DNA of 64,000 bases, from assembly GCA_963556195.1 (NCBI GenBank), contig OY744533.1:43335937-43399936 (forward strand). The letters are read 5' to 3'. How positions within the stretch are numbered: the stretch's first letter is position 1; each line of letters begins with the position of its first letter. Shown one piece after another: positions 1 through 12,370 of the stretch. The position numbers and the translations under genes are program-made. This DNA comes from Sepiola atlantica (Eukaryota > Mollusca > Cephalopoda > Sepiida > Sepiolidae). The notes below the pieces were generated by a model. It worked only from the letters and a program-made list of their open reading frames with translations, searched no databases and was not told where the DNA came from.

Positions 1-3000
1 AAAATCAATATGAAGAATACGGTAACTTTGGCTAATTTAGGGTCTTGTAAAATCAATATGATGAATAAGGTAATGTTGGCCATTTTAGGGTCTAATAAAA
101 TCAATATGAAGAATAAGGTAACGTTGGCTAATTTACGGTCTTGGTAAAATCAATATGAAGAATAAGGTAATGTTGGTCATTTTAGGGTCTAGTAAAATCA
201 ATATGAAGAATACTGTAACGTTGGCTAATTTAGGGTCTTGTAAAATCAATATGAAGAATAAGGTAATGTTGGCTATTTTAGGGTCTTGTAAAATGAATAT
301 GAAGAATACGGTAACGTTGGCTAATTTAGAGTCTTGTAAAATCAATATGAAGAGTAAGGTAATGTTGGCCATTTTAGGGTCTAATAAAATCAATATGAAG
401 AATAAGGTAACGTTGGCTAATTTAGAGTCTTTTAAAATCAATATGAAGAATAAGGTAATGTTGGCCATTTTAGAGTCTAATAAAATCAATATGAAGAATG
501 AGGTAATGTTAATTATTTTAGGGTCTAGTAAAGTCAATATGAAGAATAAGGTAACGTTGGCTAATTTAGGGTCTTGTGTAAATTAATATGAAGAATAAGG
601 TAATGTTTGAAAATTTAAGGTCTTGTAAAATCAATATGTAGAATGAGGTAATGTTAATTATTATAGGGTCTAATAAAAAAAAATGAAGAATAAAGTAATT
701 TTGGCTCATTTAGGGTCTTGTAAAATGAATATGAAGAATACGATAACGTTGGCTAATTTAGGGTCTTGTAAAATCTGTATGAAGAATAAGGTAATGTTGG
801 CCATTTTAGTGTCTTGTAAAATGAATATGAAGAATACGGTAACGTTGGCTTATTTAGGGTCTTGTAAAATCAATATGAAGAGTTAGGTAATGTTGGCCAT
901 TTTAAGGGTCTAGTAAAATCAATATGAAGAATACGGTAACGTTAGCTAATTTAGGGTCTTGGTAAAATCAATATGAAGAATAAGGTAATATTTCCTATTT
1001 TAGGGTCTAATAAAATTAATATGAAGAATAAGGTAACGTTGGCTAATTTAGTGTCTTGTAAAATCAATATGAAGAATAAGGTAATGTTGGCCATTTTAGG
1101 GTCTAATAAAATCAATATGAAGAATAAGGTAACGTTGGCTAAATTAGGGTCTTTTAAAATCAATATGAAGAATAAGGTAATGTTGGCCATTTTAGAGTCT
1201 AATAAAATCAATATGAAGAATAAGGTAACGTTGGCTAATTCAGGGTCTTGTAAAATCAATATGAAGAATAAGGTAATGTTGGTCATTTTAGGGTCTAATA
1301 AAATCAATATGAAGAATAAGTTAACGTTAGCTAATTTAGGGTCTTGTAAAATCAAAATGAAGAATTAGGTAATGTTGGCTAATTTAGGGTCGAATAAAAT
1401 CAATATGAAGAATGAGGTAACGTTGGCTAATTTAGGGTCTTGTTTAAATTAATATGAAGAATAAGGTAACGTTGGCTAATTTAGGGTCTTGGTAAAATCA
1501 ATATGAAGAATAAGGTAATGTAGGCTAATTTAGGGTCTAATAAAATGTATATGAAGAAAATAGTAACGTTGGCTAATTTAGGGGCTTGTAAAATCAATAT
1601 GTAAAATAAGGTAATGTTGGCCATTTTAGGGTCTAATGAAATTAATATGAAGAATAAGGTAACGTTGGCTAATTTAGGGTCTTGTAAAATTAATATGAAG
1701 AATAAAGTAACGTTGGCTAATTTAGGGTCTTGTAAAATTGATATGAAGTATAAGGTAATGTTGGCCATTTTCGGGTCTAGTAAAATCAATATGAAGAATA
1801 AGGTAATGTTGGCCATTTTAAGATCTAGTAAACTTAATATGAAAAATAAGGTAACGATGGCTAATTTAGGTTCTTGTAAAATTAATATGAAGAATAAGGT
1901 AACGTTGGCTTATTTAGGGTCTTGTAAAATCAATATGAAGAATGAGGTAACGTGGGCTAATTTAGGGTATAGTAAAATTAACATGAAAAGTAAGGTAATG
2001 TTGGCCATTTTAGGGTCTAGTAAAATACATTATGAAGAATAACGTAACCTTGGCTAATTCAGGGTCTTGTAAAATCAATATGAAGAATAAGGTAACGTTG
2101 GCTAATTTAAGGTCTTGTAAAATCAATATGAAGAATGAGGTAATGTTAATTATTTAAGGGTCTAGTAAAATCAATATAAATGAATTAGGTAACGTTGGCT
2201 GATTTAGGGTCTTGTGTAAATTAATATGAAGAATAAGGTAACGTTGGCTAATTTAGGGTCTTGTAAAATCAATATGAAGAATGAGGTAATGTTGGCTAAT
2301 TTAGGGTCTAATAAAATTAATATAAAGAATAAGGTAACGTTGGCTAATTAAGGGTCTTTTAAAATCAATATGAATAATAAGGTAATGTGGTCTAATTTAG
2401 GGTCTTATAAAATCAATATGAAGAATGAGATAATGTTCATTATTTTAGGGTCTAGTAAAATCAATATGAAGAATAAGGTAACGTTGGCTAATTTAGGGTC
2501 TAATAAAATTAATATGAAGAATAAGGTTACGTTGGCTAATTTAAGTTCTTGTAAAATCAATATGAAAAATACGGTAACGTTGGCTTATTTAGGGTCTTGT
2601 AAAATCAATATGAAGAATAAGGTAATGTTAGCCATTTTAAGGTCTAGTAAAATCAATATGAAGAATACGGTAACATTGGCTAATTTAGGGTCTTGGTAAA
2701 ATCAATATTAAGAATAAGGTAATATTTATCCTTTAAGAGTCTGATAAAATTAATATGAAGAATAAGGTAACGTTGTCTAATTTAAGGTCTTGTAAAATCA
2801 ATATGAAGAATAAGGTAATGTTGGCCATTTTAGATTCTAATAAAATCAATATTAAGAATAAGGTAATGTTTGCTAATTTAGGGTCTTGTAAAATCAATAT
2901 GAAGAATAAGGTAATGTTTGCCATTTTAGAGTCTAATAAAATGAATATGAAGAATAAAGTAACGTTGGCTAATTTAGGGTCTTGTAAAATCTATACGAAG

Positions 3001-5985
3001 AATAAGGTAATGTTGGCCATTTTAGGGTCTAATAAAATCAATATGAAGAATAAGGTAACGTTGGCTAATTTAGGGTCTTGTAAAATCAATATGAAGAATG
3101 AGGTAATGTTAATTATTTTAGGGTCTAGTAAAATCAATATGAAGAATAAGGTAACGTTGGCTAATTTAGGGTCTTGTGTAAATTAATATGAAGAATAAGG
3201 TAACGTTGTCTAATTTAAGGTCTTGTAAAATCAATATGAAGAATAAGGTAATGTTGGCCATTTTAGATTCTAATAAAATCAATATTAAGAATAAGGTAAT
3301 GTTTGCTAATTTAGGGTCTTGTAAAATCAATATGAAGAATAAGGTAATGTTTGCCATTTTAGAGTCTAATAAAATGAATATGAAGAATAAAGTAACGTTG
3401 GCTAATTTAGGGTCTTGTAAAATCTATATGAAGAATAAGGTAATGTTGGCCATTTTAGGGTCTAATAAAATCAATATGAAGAATAAGGTAACGTTGGCTA
3501 ATTTAGGGTCTTGTAAAATCAATATGAAGAATAAGGTAATGTTGGCCATTTTAGAGTCTAGTAAAATCAATATGAAGAAAAGGGTAACGTTAGCTAATTA
3601 AGGGTCTTGGTAAATAATGAAATTAATATGAAGAATAAGGTAACGTTGGCTTATTTAGGGTCTTGTAAAATCGATATGAAGAATAAGGTAATGTTGGTTA
3701 ATTAAGGGTCTTGGTAAAATCAATATAAAGAATAAGGTAATGTTGGCTAATTTAGGGTCTAATAAAATTAATATGAAGAATACAGAAACGTTGGCTAATT
3801 TAGGGTCTTGGTAAAATCAATATGAAGAATAAGGTAATGTTGGCTAATTTAGGGTCGAATAAAATCAATATGAAGAATACGGTAACGTTGGCTAATTTAG
3901 GGTCTTGTAAAATCAATATGAAGAATAAGGTAACGTTGGCCATTTTAGGATCTAGTAAAATTAATATGACGAATAAAGTAACGTTGGCTAATTTAGAGTC
4001 TTGTAAAATCAATATGAAGAATAAGGTAACGTTGGCTAATTTAGGGTCTTGTAAAATTGATATGAAGAATAAGGTAACGTTGGCTAATTTAGGGTCTTGT
4101 AAAATTAATATGAAGAATAAGGTAACGTTGGCTAATTTAGGGTCTTGTAAAATTAATATAAAGAATAAGGTAACGTTGGCTAATTTAGGGTCTTGGTAAA
4201 ATCAATATGAAGAATAAGGTAATATTTCCTATTTTAGGGTCTAATAAAGTTAATATGAAGAATAGGTAACGTTGGCTAATTTAGGGTCTTGTAAAATTGA
4301 TATGAAGTATAAGGTAATGTTGGCCATTTTAAGATCTAGTAAACTTAATATGAAAAATAAGGTAACGTTGGCTAATATAGGTTCTTGTAAAATTAATATG
4401 AAGAATAAGGTAACGTTGGCTTATTTAGGGTTTTGTAAAATCAATATGAAGAATGAGGTAACGTTGGCCATTTTAGGATCTAGTAAAATAAATATGAAGA
4501 ATAAGATAACGTTGGCTAATTTAGGGTCTTGTAAAATTAATATTAAGTATAAGGTAATGTTGGCCATTTACGGGTCTAATAAAATCAATGTGAAGAATAA
4601 GGTAACGTGGGCTAATTTAGGGTCTTGTAAAATCAATATGAAGAATGAGGTAATGTTAATTATTTTAGGGTCTAGTAAAATCAACATGAAAAGTAAGGTA
4701 ATGTTGGCCATTTTAGGGTCTAGTAAAATACATTATGAAGAATAAGGTAACGTTGGCTAATTTAGGGTCTTGTAAAATCAATATGAAGAATAAGGTAACG
4801 TTGGCTAATTTAGGGTCTTGTAAAATCAATATGAAGAATGAGGTAATGTTAATTATTTTAGGGTCTAGTAAAATCAATATAAAGAATGAGGTAACGTTGG
4901 CTAATTTAGGGTCTTGTGTAAATTAATATGAAGAATGATTTAATGTTAATTATTATAGGGTCTAATGAAATAAATATGAAGAATAAGGTAACGTTGGCTA
5001 ATTTAGGGTCTTGTAAAATCAATATGAAGAATAAGGTAATGTTGGCTAATTTAGGGTCTAATAAAATTAATATGAAGTATAAGGTAACGTTGGCTAATTT
5101 AAGGTCTTGTAAAATCAATATGAAGAATGAGATAATGTTCATTATTTTAGGGTCTAGTAAAATCAATATGAAGAATACTGTAACGTTGGCTAATTTAGGG
5201 TCTAATAAAATTAATATGAAGAATAAGGTAGCGTTGGCTAATTTAAGGTCTTGTAAAATCAATATGAAGAATAAGATAACGTTGTCTAATTTAGGGTCTT
5301 GCATAATCAATATGAAGAATAAGGTCATGTTGGCCATTTAAGGGTCTAAGTAAATTAATATTAAGAATAAGGTAACGTTGGCTAATTTAGGATCTTGTAA
5401 AATCAATATGAAGAATAAGGTAATGTTGGCCATTTTAGGGTCTAATAAAATTAATATGAAGAATAAGGTAACGTTGCTTATTTAGGGTCTTGTAAAATCA
5501 ATATGAAGAATAAGGTAATGTTGGCCATTTTAGCGTCTATCAAAATCAATATGTTGAATAAGGTAATGTTGTTCATTTATGTGTCTTGCATAAGCAATAT
5601 GAAGAATAAACTAATGATGGCGATTTAGGGGTCTTGTAAAATCAATATGAAGAATAAGGTAATGTTGGCCATTTTAGGGTCTAATAAAATCAATATGAAG
5701 AATAAGGTAACGTTGCTTATTTAGGGTCTTGTAAAATCAATATGAAGAATAAGGTAATGTTGGCCATTTTAGGGTCTATCAAAATCAATATGTTGAATAA
5801 GGTAACGTTGTTCATTTATGTTTCTTGCATAAGCATTATGAAGAATAAACTAATGATGGCGATTTAGGGGTCTTGCAAAATCAATATGAAGAATAAAGTA
5901 ATGTTGGCCGTTTATGGGTTTTTCAAAATCAATATGATGAATAAGGCAATGTTGTTCATTCAAGAGTCGAGCAAAATCAATATTA
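1..5985. repeat. 48-bp satellite array, about 124 copies
   Basis: Tandem array of a 48-bp monomer that begins AAAATCAATATGAAGAATAA and ends TTAGGGTCTTGT. Two monomer subtypes tend to alternate: one carries GTAACGTTGGCTAATTTAGGG, the other GTAATGTTGGCCATTTTAGGG followed by TCTAAT or TCTAGT, suggesting a 96-bp dimer. Because 48 is divisible by three, each strand shows a recurring 16-residue open frame (plus strand roughly KINMKNKVTLANLGSC). These frames are broken by stops and one-base indels every few monomers, so I read them as by-products and not as genes. Larger internal duplications are present. The array starts before the window and decays after about 5880 into unique sequence. Confidence 0.97.
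2752..3600. repeat. Higher-order duplication inside the 48-bp satellite
   Basis: The block starting near 2752 recurs near 3185 with an offset of 433 bp (nine monomers plus one base). The two copies share private variants such as TTAAGGTCTTG and TTTTAGATTCTAATAA, so this is a recent block duplication and not parallel mutation of monomers. A similar pair with an offset of about 239 bp covers 5391-5880. Confidence 0.85.
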
Positions 5986-6860
5986 AGACGTTATCAGGAA
6001 GAGTCTGGAAAGAGCCACAGAGTATATTTCTGCTGCTAGCTTACATTTTGAATATGTGTACACCAAGAAGTTCGTCTAACTGCTTGTTGGCTGTATTTGA
6101 TCAGTTATATAGCTGTGTACTTAAATTTATATACAGCTAATATCAAGGTGTCTGAAATGAAAATTCTTTAGAACTCTACTTTGTAGTGTCCATGGAATGA
6201 TCACACGTTCGATAAAATTATTACGAACATGTAAGATCGACGTTGGAAAATGAGTTATAGTTTTTGGTTTGTACATACTGTCAACCACTTTCTATAACCT
6301 TTTCCAGTAATAGATCGGAATGTCAGTGCAAATACTTCAAATACTTTTCGTTCTACAGATAAAGCATCTTTTGGATGATTGTGCATTCATCAGACAGGAT
6401 GATAAAGCATCTGCATGGCCGATTGGATCAGTAGATTAGGAATTTCATGGAGAAATCATAATCCGAAAGTATGGTTGCCCATCGTTTTAACCGATTTTTT
6501 TTGTAAACTCGGATTTTTCTCTCCGATCTAAAAATGCTAACAAACGGTTTACGGTGTGAAATGAGGCCTGTATATCATTTTTTTTTACTCTTTGAAATAT
6601 AAGAATAGAAATGGTAATATGGGGTTCAGGGCTTAGAGCAGCAGTACATAGATATCCTCAATCATTCTCGGGGGAATTCTGGGGGTGCCTTAAAGAGGTT
6701 AATAACTATAAATTTACCAAAATTTATTTCAACTAATGTAACTTTACTTATATTCTCTTTTCCACAAATCAATGCTGCGTACATCTTTGGCCATAAAACA
6801 AGGGTGTTAATAGCTAATAGTAAAAAAATAGCTGAAATTGAGATGAATTTCCCAGCCTCT
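5986..6860. other. Non-coding stretch after the satellite
   Basis: AT-rich sequence with no recognisable coding region. Short open frames here have low-complexity composition and no matches that I recognise. Confidence 0.5.
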
Positions 6861-7265
6861 TTGTGTTTGGAGAGAGGACAACCCAACTTTTTTTTCCTAA
6901 ACAACTCTTTTTTATGTTTCAACTAAAAAAGTCAAAATTAAGAGAAAGATACTGAGTGCACGTGTGGGGGAAAGAGACAAGAAGTCATTCTTTGATGAAA
7001 CAAAAGTCATCTAACTACCCTACCCCTTTCATGAATTGCTTGAAATCTTAGTCTTCACTAAATTAACATTTCAGTTTTCAGAGAGAAAATCAGCTTTTTC
7101 TTATTTTTAAATTAAAAAAGGATTAAAAAAAAAGGATTTGATCAAAAAGCAGAGAACTCACACCCATGACTCTAGCAATTTAAATGGAAATCCGTTTTTC
7201 TGGATTAAAAAAAGTGGAATTCTGCTAACAAGCGGAGAACTCACATCCCTAGTAAAGACTATTGC
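6860..7265 (+). repeat. Dispersed repeat family A, copy 1
   Basis: Shares ordered blocks with copies near 21480-22290, 31740-32350 and 62250-63030. The blocks are GTCAAAATTAAGA, TCATTCTTTGATGAAACAAAA, AATTAACATTTTCAGTTTTCAGAG, then CAGCTTTTTCTTATTT and GCTAACAAGCGGAGAACTCAC. No terminal repeats or coding capacity are evident. All five copies face the same way. Confidence 0.7.
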
Positions 7266-7559
7266 TAGGGATTTTTTCCCATCTGACTGTAGTTGTGATG
7301 TTTATGATCTGGATTTGTGGGTGATTGCTTTTTTGTTTTTGCCTGGGATATCACAACTCTGATGCCATAATCTGAAGCATCTGAAACTACAATAATATCC
7401 CTGGATAAGTTGTAGTGAGTAGTTACTCAGAGAAATCTAATACTATTGAAAGATGTGTTTGGTCAATCAATTTCTATTTAAATCACATAATTTATTAAGA
7501 GCTGAAAGAACACATAGAATGCCAGCTCACACTATTCAAGCGGGGTGATAGATTATTTT

Positions 7560-7745
7560 TTCTTTCTTCACCGACGACGTTCGTTTGTGATATCAGCAGA
7601 AGTAGCAGTTCTCCCTTTCCTCTCTCAATCGCCAACACGAGACGTTCGCTCTTATCATTAGCAATAACAGTAGTCCTTGTTTCTTCGTCACTGACAAACG
7701 AGACGTTCGCTCCCAGTACGAGCATTAGCAGTAGTTCTTCTTTTT
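7560..7745. repeat. Three imperfect direct repeats of about 65-75 bp
   Basis: The core ACGTTCG, followed by an AGCA-GTAGT-CTT block, occurs three times (near 7575, 7642 and 7703). The last two copies share ACGAGACGTTCGCTC exactly. No function is recognised. A minus-strand open frame of 114 codons across it looks incidental. Confidence 0.5.
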
Positions 7746-8387
7746 TCTCTTTGTTGAAAACAGTCCAAAAACAAGAGATAAACAACACCTGTTCAAAACA
7801 CACATAATCAAACGGTTCTAGGTTTGCACCCACGTGCAACCACTGTTTTCTTGCAGCGGGTGCATGCTAGTCGTGGCTGCTTATCCCTTGGTCTATCCGC
7901 ACCATAACCACAACTATTAAAAACAGATTGACATTTGAGTAAGCAGTTCTATGAAACATCTTTTTTCAAAGCATGAACCTGATGTAGTTTAAGCAAAAAT
8001 GTCCTATAGCAGCTAATCAAGCCAAGCAAGAACAGTTGTACTATTTACTGGTGCTCCCACGTTTTCTATAGCAAAAGTATTTTACGTATCTGGTTGTTAA
8101 ATATTCTTGTCAAAAATTTTAAAAATCTGCAAAAATCATAAAAACAAATAAAAATTCTTCTTGAACAGCGAGCATTTTAATTAAGGAGTAAGTCAAACGG
8201 TTTGATTTCAAAAGACGACAACTTTGAATTGTCACTGCTGCGAAAAACAAACAAAACTAGTCGTGAAAAAATGGCCGCCTCATTTGGGAGTTAACCTCTT
8301 TAATATAGCCGATAACTTTTATAAACAACTGCACATTTGACGTTTACAAGTCTTTTTCATTGATTTTTCTTTTTTCTTTACATTCAG

Positions 8388-8578
8388 TAATACCTGATGT
8401 GATATTCGTCCTGGGTGGGCTGAGCCGACTTCCACCGAAGGAAGAAGTTTCTAGAGAAATATCAAATTCACATACGGTCAGGGGAGATGACATACAGCAG
8501 TTAGTATTCCCAAATGATCACCTATCTGGTATTAACCAGGCTACACGTCGCTTAACTTCGATGATCTATAGTGTCTAA
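8388..8578 (+). CDS. Possible orphan 3'-terminal exon, unknown protein
   Basis: A strong 3' splice site (a long T/C-rich tract ending ACATTCAG at 8387) is followed by 62 open codons of balanced composition and then a TAA stop at 8576-8578. Read with two bases carried into the first split codon, the product begins IPDVIFVLGGLSRLPPKEEV and ends TSMIYSV. The VIFVLGG start is reminiscent of the first strand of a Kelch blade in KLHL-type proteins, but the rest does not continue as a recognisable Kelch repeat. An AATAAA lies about 150 bp downstream at 8730. I found no partner exon upstream in the window, because the 6 kb before 5985 is satellite. It may be a real terminal exon, a retained fragment of a gene moved here by a transposon, or chance. 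Confidence 0.3.
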
Positions 8579-8699
8579 ACGTGATTATTCTGTATATAAC
8601 ATACTTAATAGACGTCCAAATATTTGCATTTTTCGATTCTGATGTGAAATCTGTACGGCTGCAGTCCAATACAAAAAGTAAACATTTCCAGATTTTATC

Positions 8700-9960
8700 T
8701 TGAGACACCCCTGCGATGATTACATCATCAATAAATGCAGCAATTCCTTATCAGTCCAATAAACATGGCATCCATCGTTTATTGAAATATTGTTGGTCCT
8801 CTACACAATCGCCATGCAAGCCAAATCACGGAAGATCCCAAGGAATGTGCAGAACTCATTACTGGAATGTACTATCTCGATCATTTCTGACATCAAATTA
8901 AATAACAACTATGAAATTTATATATGCCATGCCGTCACCTTAAAAATAAGCATGCCTCCCCTGGTCTTCATTATGTTATATACCTGCTTCTCAAACATTG
9001 GTAGAACCTTCGTTTGCATCAGCTTTCTCTCTACTTTCAGTTCTGGCTTTAAAATGGTGCCACTCTGGGGCAGTGGAAAACTGCCAGTGTCATTCCCCTG
9101 TTTAAAAAGGGCGACCGCACATCACCTGCCAACTATCATCGAGTCAGTCTAACGAGCTGTGTCGCCAAATCGATGGAAACACTCTGGAACTTCTGGAGCT
9201 GTTATAGCCTCATTCGGCCCTCACAGTTTGGATCATTGTGATCAAGTTTCTTGAGGACATCACTCAGACCACTGATAGCGGCTCACAAGTGGATATCATT
9301 TACCTTGACTTTGCTAAGGTTTTTGATTCTGTGCCACACAAAATGCTTATGGCAAACTGTCAACAATGGGGGTGAAGAATGATCTTTTTAACCAGTTGAA
9401 ATCCTTCATTCTTAGTCAAGATGAAGTAGTCATGGCTCTAGGACAGCATTTTTCACCGTATGAGATGTCATCTGGTGTGTGTATCACAGGGATCTATTCT
9501 TGGTGCCCTTCTGTTTGGTGCACATATTAATGACATAGATGCCAACTTGAAGAATGCCACAGTATTAAAAAACGCCGGTGACATCAAGCTGTACCTTGAG
9601 ATTAAAAGGACAGATCCTGAACTTATAAATCTTTCCTGAAATCAGATCTAGACATAACGCAGCAGTGGATCATAGACTGACAACAGAAGCTAGCTGTGGA
9701 CAAATGTACCATCATACATTTCTAGAGGAAAATTCTTTAGTCCACATAATCCCTCCACATCACTAATATCAAAAAGGCTTCTTGTGAACATAGCCATGGC
9801 ATTACTGTCAGCAGCGATTTGTGTTGGACAAAGCACATCTCTAAAATTGTCAAGAAGAATATCTTAGCGAGACCTTTGTCAGTCGCTCTCCAGCTATTTA
9901 AATCTATTTTTATCTATTTAAAACTGCATGCAACGATGGTGTGACCACACTTTGAATTCA
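8700..9960 (+). pseudogene. Degenerate CR1/Jockey-like LINE reverse transcriptase
   Basis: Frame-shifted remnants of a non-LTR retrotransposon ORF2 read on the plus strand. Recognisable pieces in order are a segment like FKKGDRTSPANYRPVSLTS (near 9100-9160), VSLTSCVAKSMETL just after it, and the first catalytic motif block VDIIYLDFAKVFDSVPHKML at about 9290-9350. After several frameshifts comes the position where the second catalytic motif (usually YADD) should lie; it reads NAGD at 9571-9582. The loss of this aspartate pair and many stops mean the copy is dead. No endonuclease domain is visible, so it is also 5'-truncated. Confidence 0.85.
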
Positions 9961-10039
9961 CATCATCAGTCTGGAACCCTCATTTTTCTCAGAACACTTA
10001 CAACCAACCAAATCCCTCCATCAGACGCCTGCCATACTC

Positions 10040-10305
10040 TGAAGCTAGGATATGTCCTTGACAAGCTGAGGTGTGGTTCTGTGTAGTCCTAGGAGGTCCA
10101 CCATCCCAGCCTTTACCTTCTCTCTTTAAAAAGGAGTTAGTTTATTGCTAATCGCTTGAGGCACCCCTACCAGGAAATGCAGACGGGGCTGCTCAGGCAT
10201 TTCTTGTTGGCCAAAGTGCACTACTAGTGCGTTGGCTTTTCAAAACCTCATCTGGCCTGGTGTATAACCTCCTGAAAAAGAGGTAAATAAATACCCCAGC
10301 TTTTC
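10040..10305 (+). repeat. Dispersed SINE-like repeat family B, copy 1
   Basis: A unit of about 265 bp with the conserved blocks GTCCTAGGAGGTCCACC, GTTAGTTTATTGCTAATCGC, GCAGACGGGGCT and a terminal AGGTAAATAAATA. It matches 12800-12975 in the same orientation and 23690-23965 in reverse. I see no clear pol III boxes, so SINE-like is a description of size and dispersal only. Confidence 0.7.
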
Positions 10306-10439
10306 TGAATTTCTCTCATGTGGACTGTTAGTGATATCAGAAGCAAAACTGAAATGGGACTGGCCTGTCGCAAGATTCCTCTGCTTTGAAGGAAGCAGAT
10401 ACTGAATTTGGATCTGACTTTATCTAGTCTGGTTTTCTC

Positions 10440-10690
10440 CAAAACGTATCACATGGAATTTGAGGTGCTCTACTGTGAAAACAAAAGTATGAACTCTTTG
10501 TGGCTTGTAAAATTCTTTGTATCTTGATTGTTTTTTAAAAATGACTGCATGACCAACATGCAATTGATCTGCTTGTTTTGGTATGATAGCAGTTTTTTCT
10601 CTCGTTCAGACACTGCTAACGAGAGATGGTTGACAGACTGTTGAAGTATCATGACATTCTGTTTCAGGTTTAGCACTCACTGACACTTTA
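10440..10690 (-). other. Coding-like minus-strand frame, unidentified
   Basis: An open frame of 68 codons with balanced composition (contains SLAVSEREKKLL and SFLKNNQDTKNF), followed after one stop by another open stretch on the same strand to about 10250. It may be the worn remains of a transposable-element protein. No family is recognised, and the downstream part overlaps the family B repeat, which weakens it. Confidence 0.2.
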
Positions 10691-11092
10691 GTGAGATCTT
10701 TAACAATAATGTCCTTGTTGTGTTCCACTCAAATTTAAAAGTGTGCAGAAGTGGCTCGTAGGTCTCTAGGTCCCAATATTATCAACAGAATACAGGGGGG
10801 AAGGTAAAAGACGACTCAAACACAAAGTTAAGATTCAAACAATATTTATTTATAGAATAATAAGAAAAGGGATAAACATGTAAAGAACAAAACAACAAGA
10901 AAAACAAAGTAATATTTTAGGGGAGAGGGATAATGTTTAGCATTAACTAATGGTGAGCAAAATCTATGAACAAAAATAGTGTCCCAAACAAGCTACAGAA
11001 GAAAAAGGATTACTCACTCACAGAATGTGGAAGGTTGTTACAAGACTCCTCACGGGAGTTGAAAAGTTCAATTATCCAAGAATATCAGAAGT

Positions 11093-11760
11093 ATTTTTTT
11101 TTTTATCATAGTTCACCCCAAACAAGGCAGGCCGCCACCATAGACATAAGGGGCTACTGAGAATTAGGGTGCAAGTTTTGGGGGTCATCTTAAGTTGGGA
11201 GCTGGGCAGCGAGATGCTTGTTCACATTGGTTTTTAATTTCTGCATGTCGTTACAGTCGGAGAAACAGGGAGCAGGGAGGGAGTTCCAGAGGCCAGCAAC
11301 ACGAGGAAAGAAGCTATTGGAGTAGAAGGCTCTCTGGCATCTGAGTACCTCTACAGTGAATGGATGGGATTTAGCTGATTGTCGGGTTGGTCTAGTGTAT
11401 TTACGTCGAGGGGGCACTAGAGCAGCTACTTCATCGGAGCACAATCCATTGAAGTATTTGTAAAACAGGCACAAGGATGCTACATTGCAGCGATGGGACA
11501 GGGGCTGGAGCTTGGTGGATAGTGAGGGACTTATTAAGTTAGCGACTTTTTTGTACCTTGTCTAAGAGGGAGAGACTAGTGGATGATGCACCAGCCCAGA
11601 TGTGGCAACAATACTCCATGCATGAGCGGATGGTGGCTTTGTAGAGATATAGGATAATGTCAGGTGTAAGAAGTTTATTAGCACGGTAGAGGGAGCCCAC
11701 CTTCTTTGCAGCAGCCTTGGCAATGTCTTGAATGTATTTATTCCATTTCATGTTACCTGT
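11093..11760 (-). pseudogene. 3' end of a CR1-like LINE, minus strand
   Basis: Two overlapping minus-strand frames separated by a frameshift represent the C-terminal part of LINE ORF2. The first (11751-11539) contains KAAAKKVGSLYRANKLLTP and MEYCCHIWAGAS, typical of the region after the reverse transcriptase palm. The second (11474-11190) contains RRKYTRPTRQSAKSHPF and FFPRVAGLWNSLPAPCF, the conserved tail. The 3' UTR continues to a run of T at about 11093-11104, which is the poly(A) tail read from the other strand. The element is 5'-truncated, as is usual for dead LINE insertions. A sister 3' end is at 47815-48090. Confidence 0.88.
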
Positions 11761-12064
11761 GAATGTTAGGCCGAGGAGTTTGAATGTTGTACTTTGTTTT
11801 CATCAAATTAACTTTCGGCATAGAAGAAAATCTCAGCCCTGTTGAAGTCAGATTCTTTTTGTTTCGTTCTTGTCCTCTCCTTCTTCATTTTTTTCTTCTT
11901 TTTCATAGCTCACAGCGCATACGCTGGTGCTAACTGGTTCCCTTGACCGGTGACAGCTCACACTTCTACTTACAGGAACTCACTGGTTTATTCGATAACT
12001 CGATTTTCATATCTTCTCTGCCAATATGTGTGGGCCAGTATGGGGGGTGTTGAGGGTTTCTTTT

Positions 12065-12370
12065 AGTTACCAAGCGACGATATTTTGCACTGATTTGGGG
12101 TCAAGGCATTTGTGAATGTTAAGAGATGACACAAGATGTTTGGCTGACGTTTGACTTCCCTTCAGCTAAGGATTTAGGATGGGGGAGAGGGTGTTGCTAA
12201 CCCGAAATAAGAGTTAAAAGGCGATGATACTTTACCCTTTGATGTGAGGTCACTACATTCGTAAATGTTTTAAGATACGACAGTTGACCGGATGTATCAT
12301 CTAACTTCCTCTCAGTTAGGTTCAGGATTGGGTGGGGTGTCGCTAATAGGACACAAGATTCACTTCTCTT
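12065..12370. repeat. Diverged tandem duplication of about 145 bp
   Basis: The blocks AAGCGACGATATTTTGCA and AAGGCGATGATACTTTACC start two units about 145 bp apart. Each is followed by a similarly spaced GTGAATGTT/GTAAATGTT, CTTCAGCTAAGGATT/CTCAGTTAGGTTCAGGATT and GGTGTTGCTAA/GGTGTCGCTAA. No coding potential is seen. Confidence 0.6.

Noticed and set aside
133..5341. More than twenty open frames of 60-157 codons on both strands
   Set aside because: They are periodic translations of the 48-bp satellite, broken by stops and one-base indels, with the same peptide unit throughout.
1..5985. CRISPR array or telomere
   Set aside because: There are no unique spacers between repeats, and TTTAGGG occurs once per 48 bp instead of in tandem. 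The genome is eukaryotic.
7138..7362. 74-codon plus-strand frame
   Set aside because: It lies in dispersed repeat family A and is not open in the other copies.
7495..7839. 114-codon minus-strand frame
   Set aside because: It covers three imperfect direct repeats and has no recognisable domain or splice context.
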